A DNA stretch of 64,000 nucleotides from a bacterium (GTDB taxonomy: Bacteria > Zixibacteria > MSB-5A5 > CAIYYT01), in NCBI GenBank assembly GCA_016708315.1, contig JADJGC010000015.1:10507-74506 (forward strand). The letters are read 5' to 3'. The position numbers and the translations under genes were made by a program. The notes beneath the pieces were generated by a model. The model did not search any database, was not told the DNA's origin, and worked only from the letters and a program-made list of their open reading frames with translations. Shown here one piece after another: positions 54,099-62,217 of this stretch (the stretch's first letter is position 1; each line of letters opens with the position of its first letter).

Positions 54099-55125
54099 CC
54101 GAACGCTCGCCCTTGACCAGATTCTTCAAAATCTTTCCGTCTACAGCGCTCATCAAGTATATCTGCGTGAAATCGGATCGGTCAGAATAGAAAGCTATCA
54201 TTTCGCCGTCTGGTGAATAGACCGGCTTCTCATTGAAATATGAGCCGTCTTTTTCATGGTCGGTCAACTTCTTGCCCACTCTCGCAGGCTCGTCGCGTAC
54301 GGCTATTTCCGGCCAATAGACTTTCTTTAAGTACATCTGGAATTTCTCGTCGAATTCCATGGTGGTCAGGCCGATTGAAGACTTCATCGCCTTGGATAGA
54401 CTCAAGGTGCGGCGACCCTTGTTGATGATATCCGGTATTTTCTCTTCGCCGTATGTTTCAGCCAGGAATTTGATTGCAGCCTGCCCCTGTTTGTAAGCGA
54501 GATATCCGCCCACATAGTCTACTGGCGCAACATAATCGTGGATTGTCGCATCGCGCATAATCATGTCGGCAAAATAGTCCCAGCCATACCGCGAAGAATA
54601 CTCGGCGTAGCCTTCAGAGTACCATAGTGGTAGCCTGAACAGATACTGCCGCGACAACAGCGAACCGAAGACATTGCCATAAATCAAATCGAATATGACC
54701 GCATGGGTTAACTCGTGATGAAGTACGTGGCGCAGGTCTTCGTATGACCCGTTGTATGGTACCACAACACGATTCTTAAACGATTCAGTAAACCCGCCAA
54801 CACCTTCGGGAAGAATGTCCGGAATCACGTTGGTCTGTTGGAATTCGTTAGGAGAATTATAGATGAAGACCGGAATGCGTCCCTTGAGGCGATAATCCAG
54901 CTCCGTCGAAATCGTAACGTATGAAGATTCAAGCTCGGTGATAGCGAACTTGGCGACATCGTACTGCTCTTCATAGAAGTAGATGTCAAAATTCGGCGAC
55001 TGAATATAGCTCCAGGTAAAGTTCTTATATTGAACCTTATTCTTGCCGAAATACTCTTCCTGTGCCAGCAACGGTACGCTGAGCAGCAAGATCGCCGCCG
55101 CAAGCGGTAAGAGGCGTCTCATCAT
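53962..55125 (-). CDS. N-terminal part (gluzincin peptidase-like and propeller) of a frameshifted outer-membrane protein
   Basis: Starts at ATG 55125 (MMRRLLPLAAAILLLSVPL; cleavage near AQEE) behind AAAGG. A peptidase-MA-like domain has the zinc motif HELTH (about residues 137-141) and the downstream Glu in LWYSEGYAEY, so the metallopeptidase site looks complete. Propeller blades begin at YSPDGEMIAFYSDRSD. The frame fails after VKGERSGDL, at a GG (54089-54090 on the plus strand); with one G fewer it reads directly into ESLHSFVSGLSWSWDGK of the next frame. The last 40 or so residues of this frame (out-of-frame tail, Cys-rich) are therefore not real. The intact protein would have about 1,040 residues. 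It lies 25 bases after murA. Confidence 0.83.
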   Translation of the reverse strand: MMRRLLPLAAAILLLSVPLLAQEEYFGKNKVQYKNFTWSYIQSPNFDIYFYEEQYDVAKFAITELESSYVTISTELDYRLKGRIPVFIYNSPNEFQQTNVIPDILPEGVGGFTESFKNRVVVPYNGSYEDLRHVLHHELTHAVIFDLIYGNVFGSLLSRQYLFRLPLWYSEGYAEYSSRYGWDYFADMIMRDATIHDYVAPVDYVGGYLAYKQGQAAIKFLAETYGEEKIPDIINKGRRTLSLSKAMKSSIGLTTMEFDEKFQMYLKKVYWPEIAVRDEPARVGKKLTDHEKDGSYFNEKPVYSPDGEMIAFYSDRSDFTQIYLMSAVDGKILKNLVKGERSGDLGITPFVCIGTIVVLGRQVHCFCSQVWRQRCIDDLQCGKAEDC

Positions 55126-55162
55126 AGTCGATATCACCTTTCTTCAGTCCTGCCTTGGGGTA

Positions 55163-56422
55163 TTATTCAGGGACTTTCTGGATCACGGCTCCAACTGACC
55201 TCAGTCGGTCATCCAAAGCGTCGTAGCCTCGTTCTATATGATATATTCGTCTGACTTCGCTGGTCCCTTCAGCGATAAGACAGGCGGTTACTAAACCGGC
55301 TCCCGCTCGTATATCAGACGCCATAACCGTGGCTCCGTTTAATCGCTGGACTCCCTCAATTGTCGCTACATCGCCGTGTATCGTAATTTTCGCTCCCAGC
55401 CGCATCAATTCCATACAATGACTAAATCGGTCGTCAAACACAGTTTCGCGCATGTGCGAAATCCCCTGCGCCTGCGCACTAAGCGCAACAAAGCACGCCT
55501 GTAAATCGGTTGGAAAACCCGGATACGGGAATGTCACGAAATCGGTCGCACGCAAGCGTCCGTCGGATCGGATCGTAACAGCACGGCCATTGACGTCCAG
55601 TTCACATCCCATTTCGCGGAGTTTGAGTAACACCAGCTCTAAGTCGTCTGCAATAGCGTCGTCCACCGTCAGTTCCCCGCCGGTTCCAGCCGCCATGCAA
55701 AGAAAAGTGCCTGATTCGAGTCGATCGGCCATCGGCTCGTAAGTCGTCGGTTGGAGAGAATCTACACCTTGAATAGTGATTACCGTTGTGCCTGCACCTT
55801 GAATGTCGGCGCCCATCTTGTTAAGGAAATTGGCGACGTCAATTACTTCCGGATCACAGGCCGCATTGATAATACGGGTTACACCCTTAGAAATTGCCGC
55901 CCCAATCATAATATTCTCTGTGCCGGTATGCGATGGCCGGTCAAAATAGACCTCTCCGCCCTTAACTGACCCGCTGGCAATAACATAGCCCGACTCTTCA
56001 CTTATCGTCACCCCAAGCTGGGCAAATCCCTTCAAATGAAGATTCACCGGACGTTGCCCAAGTGAACAACCGCCGGGCAACGATACCCTTGCGCGCCCGA
56101 GACGCGAAATGAGCGAGCCAAGTACCAGAAACGATGCCCGCATCTTGCTCACGAGATCGTACGGCGCTTCTTCTTTATTCAGATTCGCAGCATTGATCTT
56201 GACTGACTTGGCGGCTCGATCCCAGCTCACTTCGGCGCCAAGTTCGCGCAATACGCGTAACATGATATCGATGTCGCGTAGCTCCGGGACATGGTTGATC
56301 GTCGTCGTTCCGGATTTTGGCAACAGAGCCGCTGCAAGAATTGGCAAGGTCGCATTTTTGGATCGCATCGTCTGGATGCGTCCTTTAAGCGGCTTGCCTC
56401 CTTCAATCACATATTTGTCCAT
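55163..56422 (-). CDS. murA: UDP-N-acetylglucosamine 1-carboxyvinyltransferase MurA
   Basis: A 419-residue cytoplasmic enzyme that transfers enolpyruvate to UDP-GlcNAc, the first committed step of peptidoglycan synthesis. ATG 56422 (MDKYVIEGGKPLKGRI) fits the family start; the frame's 15 extra residues do not. SKNATLPILAAALL carries the substrate Lys-Asn pair, and the active-site cysteine that fosfomycin attacks is present as Cys119 in LPGGCSLGQRPVNLH. FPTDLQACFVALSAQAQG and RAGAGLVTACLIAEG match the domain 1 and 2 core. It lies between purE and the peptidase-barrel gene, all on one strand. Confidence 0.96.
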   Translation of the reverse strand: MDKYVIEGGKPLKGRIQTMRSKNATLPILAAALLPKSGTTTINHVPELRDIDIMLRVLRELGAEVSWDRAAKSVKINAANLNKEEAPYDLVSKMRASFLVLGSLISRLGRARVSLPGGCSLGQRPVNLHLKGFAQLGVTISEESGYVIASGSVKGGEVYFDRPSHTGTENIMIGAAISKGVTRIINAACDPEVIDVANFLNKMGADIQGAGTTVITIQGVDSLQPTTYEPMADRLESGTFLCMAAGTGGELTVDDAIADDLELVLLKLREMGCELDVNGRAVTIRSDGRLRATDFVTFPYPGFPTDLQACFVALSAQAQGISHMRETVFDDRFSHCMELMRLGAKITIHGDVATIEGVQRLNGATVMASDIRAGAGLVTACLIAEGTSEVRRIYHIERGYDALDDRLRSVGAVIQKVPE

Positions 56423-56600
56423 CGATTTTTTAAACCTCGACCATTGACTTGAGTTCCAGTTCGGCAAGAAGATTGTCTGCCGGCAACGGTGAAGAATTTA
56501 GCCGGTTAAAACGAATTGACAACGATTAGTGCTCAGCCCCTGGTTTATGCAAGCAGAATGGTTGTTTTCCCTGCTTCGCCGATATGCTCTTGCGCTGTAT

Positions 56601-57092
56601 CTACACCTTCTTGGCAAGTGCGGCTTCGCGGAGTTCCTGCTTATAAGCAGTCATCTTGTCGAGAAGCTTCTCGCTAATATCCGGTACTCCAGCACCGATA
56701 ATCTGAACAGCCAATAATCCGGCGTTAAACGCGTTGCTGATCGCTACAGTCGCAACCGGAATGCCTTTGGGCATTTGAACAGTCGCCAAAAGCGAATCCA
56801 TCCCATTCAGCGGCGGTGTCGAAATCGGTACACCGATTACCGGAAGAACACTTTGCGCCGCCATCGCTCCGGCAAGATGCGCTGCAGCCCCGGCTCCGGC
56901 GATGATAACGCGAATGCCGCGTTTGCGCGCTTCCTGCGCATATTGTGCCGCTTCAACCGGCGTGCGATGGGCAGAGAGTACCCGCATTTCATAGCCAATT
57001 CCGAACTTATCAAGCGCCTCTGCAGCACCTTTCATTACCGGTAGGTCGGAGTCACTTCCCATCAGAATCGCGACAAGTGCCTTGTTATCCAT
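56601..57092 (-). CDS. purE: N5-carboxyaminoimidazole ribonucleotide mutase PurE
   Basis: A 163-residue cytoplasmic enzyme of de novo purine synthesis, converting N5-CAIR to CAIR. AAGGA precedes ATG 57092. Hallmarks are MGSDSDLPVMKGA, VLSAHRTPVEAAQYA, IIAGAGAAAHLAGAMA and GVPISTPPLNGMDSLLATVQ, which fit the class I (bacterial) type. No purK was found next to it. It diverges from the DUF5989 gene. Confidence 0.96.
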   Translation of the reverse strand: MDNKALVAILMGSDSDLPVMKGAAEALDKFGIGYEMRVLSAHRTPVEAAQYAQEARKRGIRVIIAGAGAAAHLAGAMAAQSVLPVIGVPISTPPLNGMDSLLATVQMPKGIPVATVAISNAFNAGLLAVQIIGAGVPDISEKLLDKMTAYKQELREAALAKKV

Positions 57093-57266
57093 ATCGTTCC
57101 TTTCCTGATCTCTTGCGTTTATACTAACCGATCCAACTTACGATAAGAACGAATGATATTCAACAACGGTTGGCGCCTCGCTTCAAGAAACTTTCTACCG
57201 GTCGATCCTGACTTCAATTCTCAGTTTTTTCTACCTTATGGTCGTCGGCATCTGTATCATTATTGC

Positions 57267-57446
57267 ATGAGCTTCAAAGAGAACCTCGATGACAACGCCT
57301 CGCTGGTTGCGGAGTTTGTCCGCTTTGTCCGCCACCGCAAACGATACTGGCTCCTGCCGTTCTTTATATTGGTTTTGCTCCTGTCAGTCTTTATAGTGTT
57401 GACCGAAAGCAGCGCGTTTGCACCGTTCATTTACTCGTTGTTCTAA
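57267..57446 (+). CDS. DUF5989-family small membrane protein
   Basis: A 59-residue protein starting at ATG 57267 (MSFKENLDDNASLVAEFVRF); the frame extends upstream but that part is not family-like. It has an amphipathic N-terminus, a basic stretch (RHRKRYW) and one membrane helix (LLPFFILVLLLSVFIVL) ending ESSAFAPFIYSLF. This pattern matches DUF5989, commonly found with SGNH hydrolases and surface-glycan or natural-product genes. Here the SGNH hydrolase lies two genes downstream on the same strand. Confidence 0.75.
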   Translation: MSFKENLDDNASLVAEFVRFVRHRKRYWLLPFFILVLLLSVFIVLTESSAFAPFIYSLF

Positions 57447-57467
57447 GGCACTTGGCAGAAGCAGATC

Positions 57468-58367
57468 ATGAAAATCGGCGACATCATAATAGCCCTCGGA
57501 ATCACTTTGGCAGTCCTGTTTGTGTCGATGTCACTCTCCCGTCAGGAAATTGACCCAACCGACTACACAGCATCGTTCGATGGATTGACACTAACCCACT
57601 CAGCCCCCGAGTTCACGAAGGGTGAGTTAGCTCCCGCACGTCTTGACGTCAAAGTCGACGGCGGTTTGCTCCCCGATAGCTCGACCATCTTTGTCTATCT
57701 CCGACCGGCAAACAGCCTGGCCGATACTGCCTTCCGGCGCGCTCCAATGCTGACCGTTCCGGGGGAAGGTTTGGTTTATCGTCGCGATCTGCTCAATCAA
57801 GGTACCGGAAAAAGATTCGAGTACTACATTCAGTTGGTGGCGCCCAAGGACTCTACTATGACGGACACCGTCTTGGCAACCATCCCGGCAGAACATTCCA
57901 CAAATTCGGCGAAAGTACTCAGCGTTCTCTTTAAAGGCACACCGCCGCGCAATATCACCATTGCCCGTCTAGCCGTGATGTTTGCTGCACTCCTGCTCAT
58001 GCTTCTTGCCTTCTTTTCCTCCATGGCTTATCCCAAAGACCTTGGCGCTATCACCCGAGCCGGAAGGTTGTCATTTATTGGTACGTTGCTCGTTCTGGTA
58101 GGTGTGTTTCTGCTCGGCACCAAGGTCGGCCTTGCTACCAGCGGTCAAGCCTGGAGCGGCCTTCCAGTTGGAAGTAATCTCAGCGACACTGCATCTGCTT
58201 TGCTCGTAATCTTCTGGTTGGCTGTAATATTGATCCTTCGCAAACAGATTTTCAAAGGCGAATCCGCTGAGGATCTTGTCAGCCGGCGCGTCCAGTTACT
58301 TCTCGCATCGGGAGTTGTGCTGGCAATCATCACAGTCTTGATCCCTAACGGCATCGGCCGTATTTAA
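57468..58367 (+). CDS. Membrane protein of unknown function in the DUF5989-SGNH set
   Basis: A 299-residue protein not assigned to a family. It has an N-terminal helix (IIIALGITLAVLFVSMSL), an extracytoplasmic beta-rich domain (about 30-165, with FEYYIQLVAPKD), then four helices (about 170-190, 205-225, 240-258, 275-293). The beta domain looks like a small sandwich on the periplasmic side. It sits 21 bases after the DUF5989 gene and 14 bases before the SGNH gene, so it is probably in one operon with them and may help modify surface glycans. Confidence 0.7.
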   Translation: MKIGDIIIALGITLAVLFVSMSLSRQEIDPTDYTASFDGLTLTHSAPEFTKGELAPARLDVKVDGGLLPDSSTIFVYLRPANSLADTAFRRAPMLTVPGEGLVYRRDLLNQGTGKRFEYYIQLVAPKDSTMTDTVLATIPAEHSTNSAKVLSVLFKGTPPRNITIARLAVMFAALLLMLLAFFSSMAYPKDLGAITRAGRLSFIGTLLVLVGVFLLGTKVGLATSGQAWSGLPVGSNLSDTASALLVIFWLAVILILRKQIFKGESAEDLVSRRVQLLLASGVVLAIITVLIPNGIGRI

Positions 58368-58381
58368 GGAGATCGCACACC

Positions 58382-58747
58382 TTGGCGCGATTCCTCAAGT
58401 ACTCCCTTTTCAGTCTGATCATCATTGTCAGCGTCCTGGGAGCGCTTGAAGGTTCGTTGCGACTTCTCAACGTCACACCTCGCGTAGACAGCCCTTTCTT
58501 TCTCTTAGTTCGCATTTTCGAATATCCCGACTACTTCAAAAAAGACGCCAAGCTCTTCTGGCGGATGCGTCCCAATATTCAGGATGGCACCGAGTTCCTC
58601 GTTGAAGGCTCATACCGCACCAACTCGCTTGGTCTGCGCGGAGATGAACCGGTGATTGATACAGCTTCAACCCAAGTACGTGTGGCGACTTTCGGCAACT
58701 CCTGCACATTCGGTTGGCGGTTGAATGAATCGGACACTTACCCCTGA
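58382..58747 (+). CDS. N-terminal part of a frameshifted SGNH/GDSL hydrolase
   Basis: Starts at TTG 58382 behind AAGGAG. One membrane anchor (YSLFSLIIIVSVLGALEGSL), then RTNSLGLRGDEP and the block I motif FGNSCTFGWRLNESDTYP, in which the catalytic Ser would be Ser109 of the GNS. The frame stops at a CCCC run (58741-58744). With CCC it reads on as TYPEQLERILNQ in the next frame. Family members are acyl-esterases or acyltransferases that often modify glycans. Confidence 0.8.
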   Translation: MARFLKYSLFSLIIIVSVLGALEGSLRLLNVTPRVDSPFFLLVRIFEYPDYFKKDAKLFWRMRPNIQDGTEFLVEGSYRTNSLGLRGDEPVIDTASTQVRVATFGNSCTFGWRLNESDTYP

Positions 58748-59432
58748 ACAGCTTGAGCGGATACTCAATCAAGACGTCTTGCAGACTAAGGTCGATGTTT
58801 TCAACTGCGGCATACCGGGATACTCATCATTCCAAGGCTGGAAATTCATGCAGGAGGTTATTCCAATCCTCAAACCGAGTTATGTCACAATATGTTATGG
58901 TTGGAACGATCACTGGGCGGCAGGATTCGACATCGAAGACAAAAAACAGCAGTCGCCGCCGCAATGGGTGCTCGATATTCAGAACGCGGCTTCCGAAAGC
59001 TATCTCTATCGCGCCACCAAGTATCTGCTTCTATCCAAATCCGAAAAATCGCGCGAGTACACTTACAACAGAGAATCTCCCACTTATCGCGTCTCGTTGG
59101 ATGATTACCGCGACAATCTTCGCTCGATGATCAACTATTGCCTTAGCCAGAACATCCGGCCAATCATTCTTACCGCGCCGATTCCCGACATCGAACCCGG
59201 CGTTGATACTCCGATGGAGGTCTACCACATGCTGTATTGTCAGATTGGTATTTTTACCGCCGAGGAGATGAACGTTCCGGCAGTAGACGCCGCCGCAATG
59301 TTCGTTGAGCACCCCGAATTCTGGGACGATCCCAAAAAGGACTTCATTCACTACAACGCTAAAGGCGCCGAGTTCATCGCCAACGAACTCGCCAAGGTGA
59401 TCGTTCAAGACCAGAAGTCGCGGCAACGCTAA
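58725..59432 (+). CDS. C-terminal part of a frameshifted SGNH/GDSL hydrolase
   Basis: The apparent first residues (MNRTLTP) are the other frame of the block I region, so real sequence begins at EQLERIL. It has block II-like NCGIPGYSSFQGWKFM, block III-like TICYGWNDHWAAGF and the catalytic Asp and His in DDPKKDFIHYNAKGAEFIAN. The joined protein would have about 350 residues with Ser, Asn, Asp and His all present, so the gene looks working apart from the extra base. Confidence 0.8.
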   Translation: MNRTLTPEQLERILNQDVLQTKVDVFNCGIPGYSSFQGWKFMQEVIPILKPSYVTICYGWNDHWAAGFDIEDKKQQSPPQWVLDIQNAASESYLYRATKYLLLSKSEKSREYTYNRESPTYRVSLDDYRDNLRSMINYCLSQNIRPIILTAPIPDIEPGVDTPMEVYHMLYCQIGIFTAEEMNVPAVDAAAMFVEHPEFWDDPKKDFIHYNAKGAEFIANELAKVIVQDQKSRQR

Positions 59433-59437
59433 ACTAT

Positions 59438-59472
59438 CAAAACAAATCGGCGAACCTATCGTGTCCGCCGAT
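59438..59472 (-). terminator. Probable terminator of the efflux-adaptor gene
   Basis: ATCGGCG pairs with CGCCGAT (7 bp) and is followed on the minus strand by TTGTTTTGATAG. It lies 31 bases past the stop codon at 59503 and between convergent genes. Confidence 0.55.
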
Positions 59473-59502
59473 CAAAACTCTGCAAAACTTGATTTCGTTG
59501 AC

Positions 59503-60828
59503 CTAACGTCGTCCTCCACCGCCCTGTGTCCGCATTCCCGGCATTCCCGACATTTGCCCCATTCGTTGCCGCCAAGCTTCGCGATCCTTCATCATCTGTG
59601 ACACCGGAGTCGCATCTACACTATCTGCTTCAGATAGTCCCTCGAGAACTTCGGTGAAGTCGAGATTACTTGCACCGACAACAATCCGGCGTGGATTTTG
59701 TTGGCCGTTCTCGACCACAAACGCAATCTTCGTGTCCTTTGCCGGATATTCTTTGTCCTGAAACTTCTCGCCAAATCGTGCAGCCTTTTCCGGATTGCCG
59801 GCTTTCGGAGCAGCATTTCCGGGCTCACCGCCTGGATTGCGTCCTCCACCGCCGCCGGGACCGCCACGTTGGCCGCCGATCATCTCTCCGCCCATTCCCA
59901 TCTTCTTGGGATCTTTGACGGCTGCATTCGGGATCAGCAACGCATTTTCAGCAAAGGCAGTAATTATCTCTATATTAGCGTTCATCCCTGATTTCAATTT
60001 GCGCTCGGCATTGTCTACCTTGGTCGTGACTTCAAATATGGTCACATTTTGCTGGACCTGTGCCATCGGCGCGATCTTCAACACCTCACCCTTGAAGCTC
60101 TGATCCGGGAATGCGTCAGCTTCGACTTCGACCGGCTGACCTAATTCGACCTTGCCAATATCCGTTTCATCCACTTGCGCTACGATAAACACCGAATCGA
60201 CCTGCGCAATCTGCATCAGCGCAGTACCGCCGGACACATTGGAAATCCCGGAAGCGATGATATTCCCGACTTCCACATTGCAGAGAACAATCAACCCGCT
60301 AATCGGAGCGCGAACTACCGTATCATCGAGACTCTTCTTGGCATTCGAAACGCTGGCTTCGGCTCTTACCAAAGAAGCACGCGCCTGCTCAAGCGTTAAC
60401 TGCTTGCTTTCCATTTCGGCTTCGGAAACCAATTGCTTTTCAAACATCTCTTTCTGGCGCGCAACCTCGCGCTCTGTCGTCTGAAGCGACACCTTGGCCA
60501 CTGCCAAGTCAGCCACAGCCTTGTCATACTCAAACTTGACCAATTCGGGATCTATCTTGCAGAGCAAATCGCCTTGTTTGACATAGTCGCCTTCTTCGAA
60601 ACCAAGGTGGATGATTTCGCCCGATGCCTTCGACTTGACTTCAACCGTCTTAACCGGTTCAACCTTGCCTGTAGAATTGATCGCAACGCGCAGATCTCCG
60701 CGAGTCGGCATCACGATCTTGCTCTGGACAGCAAGCGCGGTTTCCTTCCCGCCGCCGGACCAGAACAAGAAATAGCCTCCAGCAGCCACAGCAACGATGA
60801 TGACACTTATAATGAGTAGCTTTTTCAT
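59503..60828 (-). CDS. Periplasmic adaptor (membrane-fusion) protein of an efflux system
   Basis: A 441-residue HlyD/MacA-like adaptor. ATG 60828 opens a membrane anchor (KLLIISVIIVAVAAGGYFLF). A lipoyl-type half motif (GEIIHLGFEEGDYVKQGDLL), a helical hairpin (about 90-150), the second lipoyl half (TVVRAPISGLIVLCNVEVG) and a beta-barrel (IAQVDETDIGKVELGQPVEV) follow in the normal order. A Gly-rich insert (near 310-345) and a Gly/Met/Arg-rich tail are unusual. No ABC or RND transporter is encoded next to it in this window; the partner must lie elsewhere. Confidence 0.88.
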   Translation of the reverse strand: MKKLLIISVIIVAVAAGGYFLFWSGGGKETALAVQSKIVMPTRGDLRVAINSTGKVEPVKTVEVKSKASGEIIHLGFEEGDYVKQGDLLCKIDPELVKFEYDKAVADLAVAKVSLQTTEREVARQKEMFEKQLVSEAEMESKQLTLEQARASLVRAEASVSNAKKSLDDTVVRAPISGLIVLCNVEVGNIIASGISNVSGGTALMQIAQVDSVFIVAQVDETDIGKVELGQPVEVEADAFPDQSFKGEVLKIAPMAQVQQNVTIFEVTTKVDNAERKLKSGMNANIEIITAFAENALLIPNAAVKDPKKMGMGGEMIGGQRGGPGGGGGRNPGGEPGNAAPKAGNPEKAARFGEKFQDKEYPAKDTKIAFVVENGQQNPRRIVVGASNLDFTEVLEGLSEADSVDATPVSQMMKDREAWRQRMGQMSGMPGMRTQGGGGRR

Positions 60829-60948
60829 ACGAGTCTTATACGCTCCAATCAACCAACGGGACAGAAAATCATCCCCCATTTACATCAATTTGACAGGCAG
60901 CGTCAACGATTACTTGCGGCAATTCGGGGTGAGGTTAGCGAAGGCTAA

Positions 60949-60974
60949 TCGGGCAAGGCCTTTGCCTTGCCCGA
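60949..60974 (-). terminator. Strong hairpin after the TolB-like propeller gene
   Basis: TCGGGCAAGGC pairs perfectly with GCCTTGCCCGA (11 bp, four-base loop) sixteen bases past the stop codon at 60990, followed on the minus strand by a second small hairpin (TTAGC/GCTAA). There is no long T-tract. Confidence 0.6.
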
Positions 60975-60989
60975 ACTACGAGATGTACC

Positions 60990-62072
60990 CTAATCGATCC
61001 AGTCGGCGATAAACACGTTGGTCTCGCCTTCTTTGGCATTGAAGCGGTTAGAGCAGAATACGAACTTCTTCCCATCGTGAGTCCACATCGGAAATCCGTC
61101 AAATGAAGGATTGAATGTGATCTGCTCCAGTCCGGTACCGTCGACATTGATCATGAAAACATCAAATTCGCGCGGATTTCCCTGATGGTTAGTGCAGAAG
61201 ACCAACCGCTTGCCGTCCGGATGCAGGTATGGCGCAAAATTCGCCTTTCCCAGCTTTGTGATCTGTCTCTTGTTCGAACCATCGGCATTCATTATCCAGA
61301 TTTCCAGCTCCGATGGTCGAATCATATCCTTGGCAAGCAACTCTGTATAGTCTGTAGAATCCTTGGAGGTCTTTGGCCTTGAAGCGCGATAAATGATCTG
61401 CTTTCCATCATATGAGAAGAATGGCCCACCGTCATATCCCATTTCATTAGTCAACTGCTTAAGTCCCGATCCGTCCGGGTTCATCGTGTAAATCTCAAGA
61501 TCACCCGAACGCAGCGAGGTAAACACAATCTTCTTGCCGTCCGGAGAGTAAACAGCTTCAGCATCGTAACGCGGCGAATTGCTGATGTTCTTCAAATCAC
61601 CGCCGTCCGGATTCGCAGAATAGACTTCGAATCCCGGATACAGCGCCCACACATATCCCAAGCTGTAATCCGGCGATGGCGGACAAGTCGAATCGGCTTC
61701 ATGTGTTGAAGCATAAATTATCCGTTTTCCATCCGGCTGTATAAATGAACAAGTCGTGCGCCCCTTGCCGGTTGACACCAACTTCCGTCCGGAGCCATCC
61801 GAATTCATCACATAAATCTGGTCGCAGGCGTATGGCTCAGCCGAGGACTGGAATATCAACTGCTTGCCGTCGTACGAGAAGTACGCTTCTGCATTCTCTG
61901 CGCCAAACGTCAGTTGCTTGACATTCGCCAAGTGCCGCTCTTTGGCAATCCATGAAGAAGTATCTGCGCCAACTGCGGCGGAAGCTTCCTTGGTTGACGC
62001 TTCGTTTTCAATGAAATCAATGAAGGCGGCAAAGGCGAAGACTGACAATATGATTAAGATAAGTTGTTTCAT
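60990..62072 (-). CDS. Exported TolB-like (PD40) beta-propeller protein
   Basis: A 360-residue protein. ATG 62072 (MKQLILIILSVFAFAAFIDF) has AAGGAG at proper spacing; the ATG two codons upstream is too close. Six or so propeller blades carry the PD40 pattern: YFSYDGKQLIFQSS, IQPDGKRIIYASTHE, VYSPDGKKIVFTSLRSGDLE, FFSYDGKQIIYRASRP, LHPDGKRLVFCTNHQG and WTHDGKKFVFCSNRFN. Blades are joined by YxMNxDGSGxK-like sequences as in TolB. No Pal-binding motif or TolB N-domain was seen, so it is not the Tol-Pal TolB; its ligand is unknown. Confidence 0.88.
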   Translation of the reverse strand: MKQLILIILSVFAFAAFIDFIENEASTKEASAAVGADTSSWIAKERHLANVKQLTFGAENAEAYFSYDGKQLIFQSSAEPYACDQIYVMNSDGSGRKLVSTGKGRTTCSFIQPDGKRIIYASTHEADSTCPPSPDYSLGYVWALYPGFEVYSANPDGGDLKNISNSPRYDAEAVYSPDGKKIVFTSLRSGDLEIYTMNPDGSGLKQLTNEMGYDGGPFFSYDGKQIIYRASRPKTSKDSTDYTELLAKDMIRPSELEIWIMNADGSNKRQITKLGKANFAPYLHPDGKRLVFCTNHQGNPREFDVFMINVDGTGLEQITFNPSFDGFPMWTHDGKKFVFCSNRFNAKEGETNVFIADWID

Positions 62073-62217
62073 TTCCATTCTCCTTACGTGGCTGAGTTCG
62101 GTCGATGATACAATCGATGACCATACCGCGCAAACAGAATTCGTCAATCACCCTCACTTTGACATTCCTGTGACACAAATCTGAAATTATGTAGGATTAG
62201 ACAGCCGAAATAGGTGT

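Noticed and set aside
59503..60828. A complete efflux operon around the adaptor gene
   Set aside because: Neither neighbour encodes an ABC or RND transporter or a TolC-like protein.
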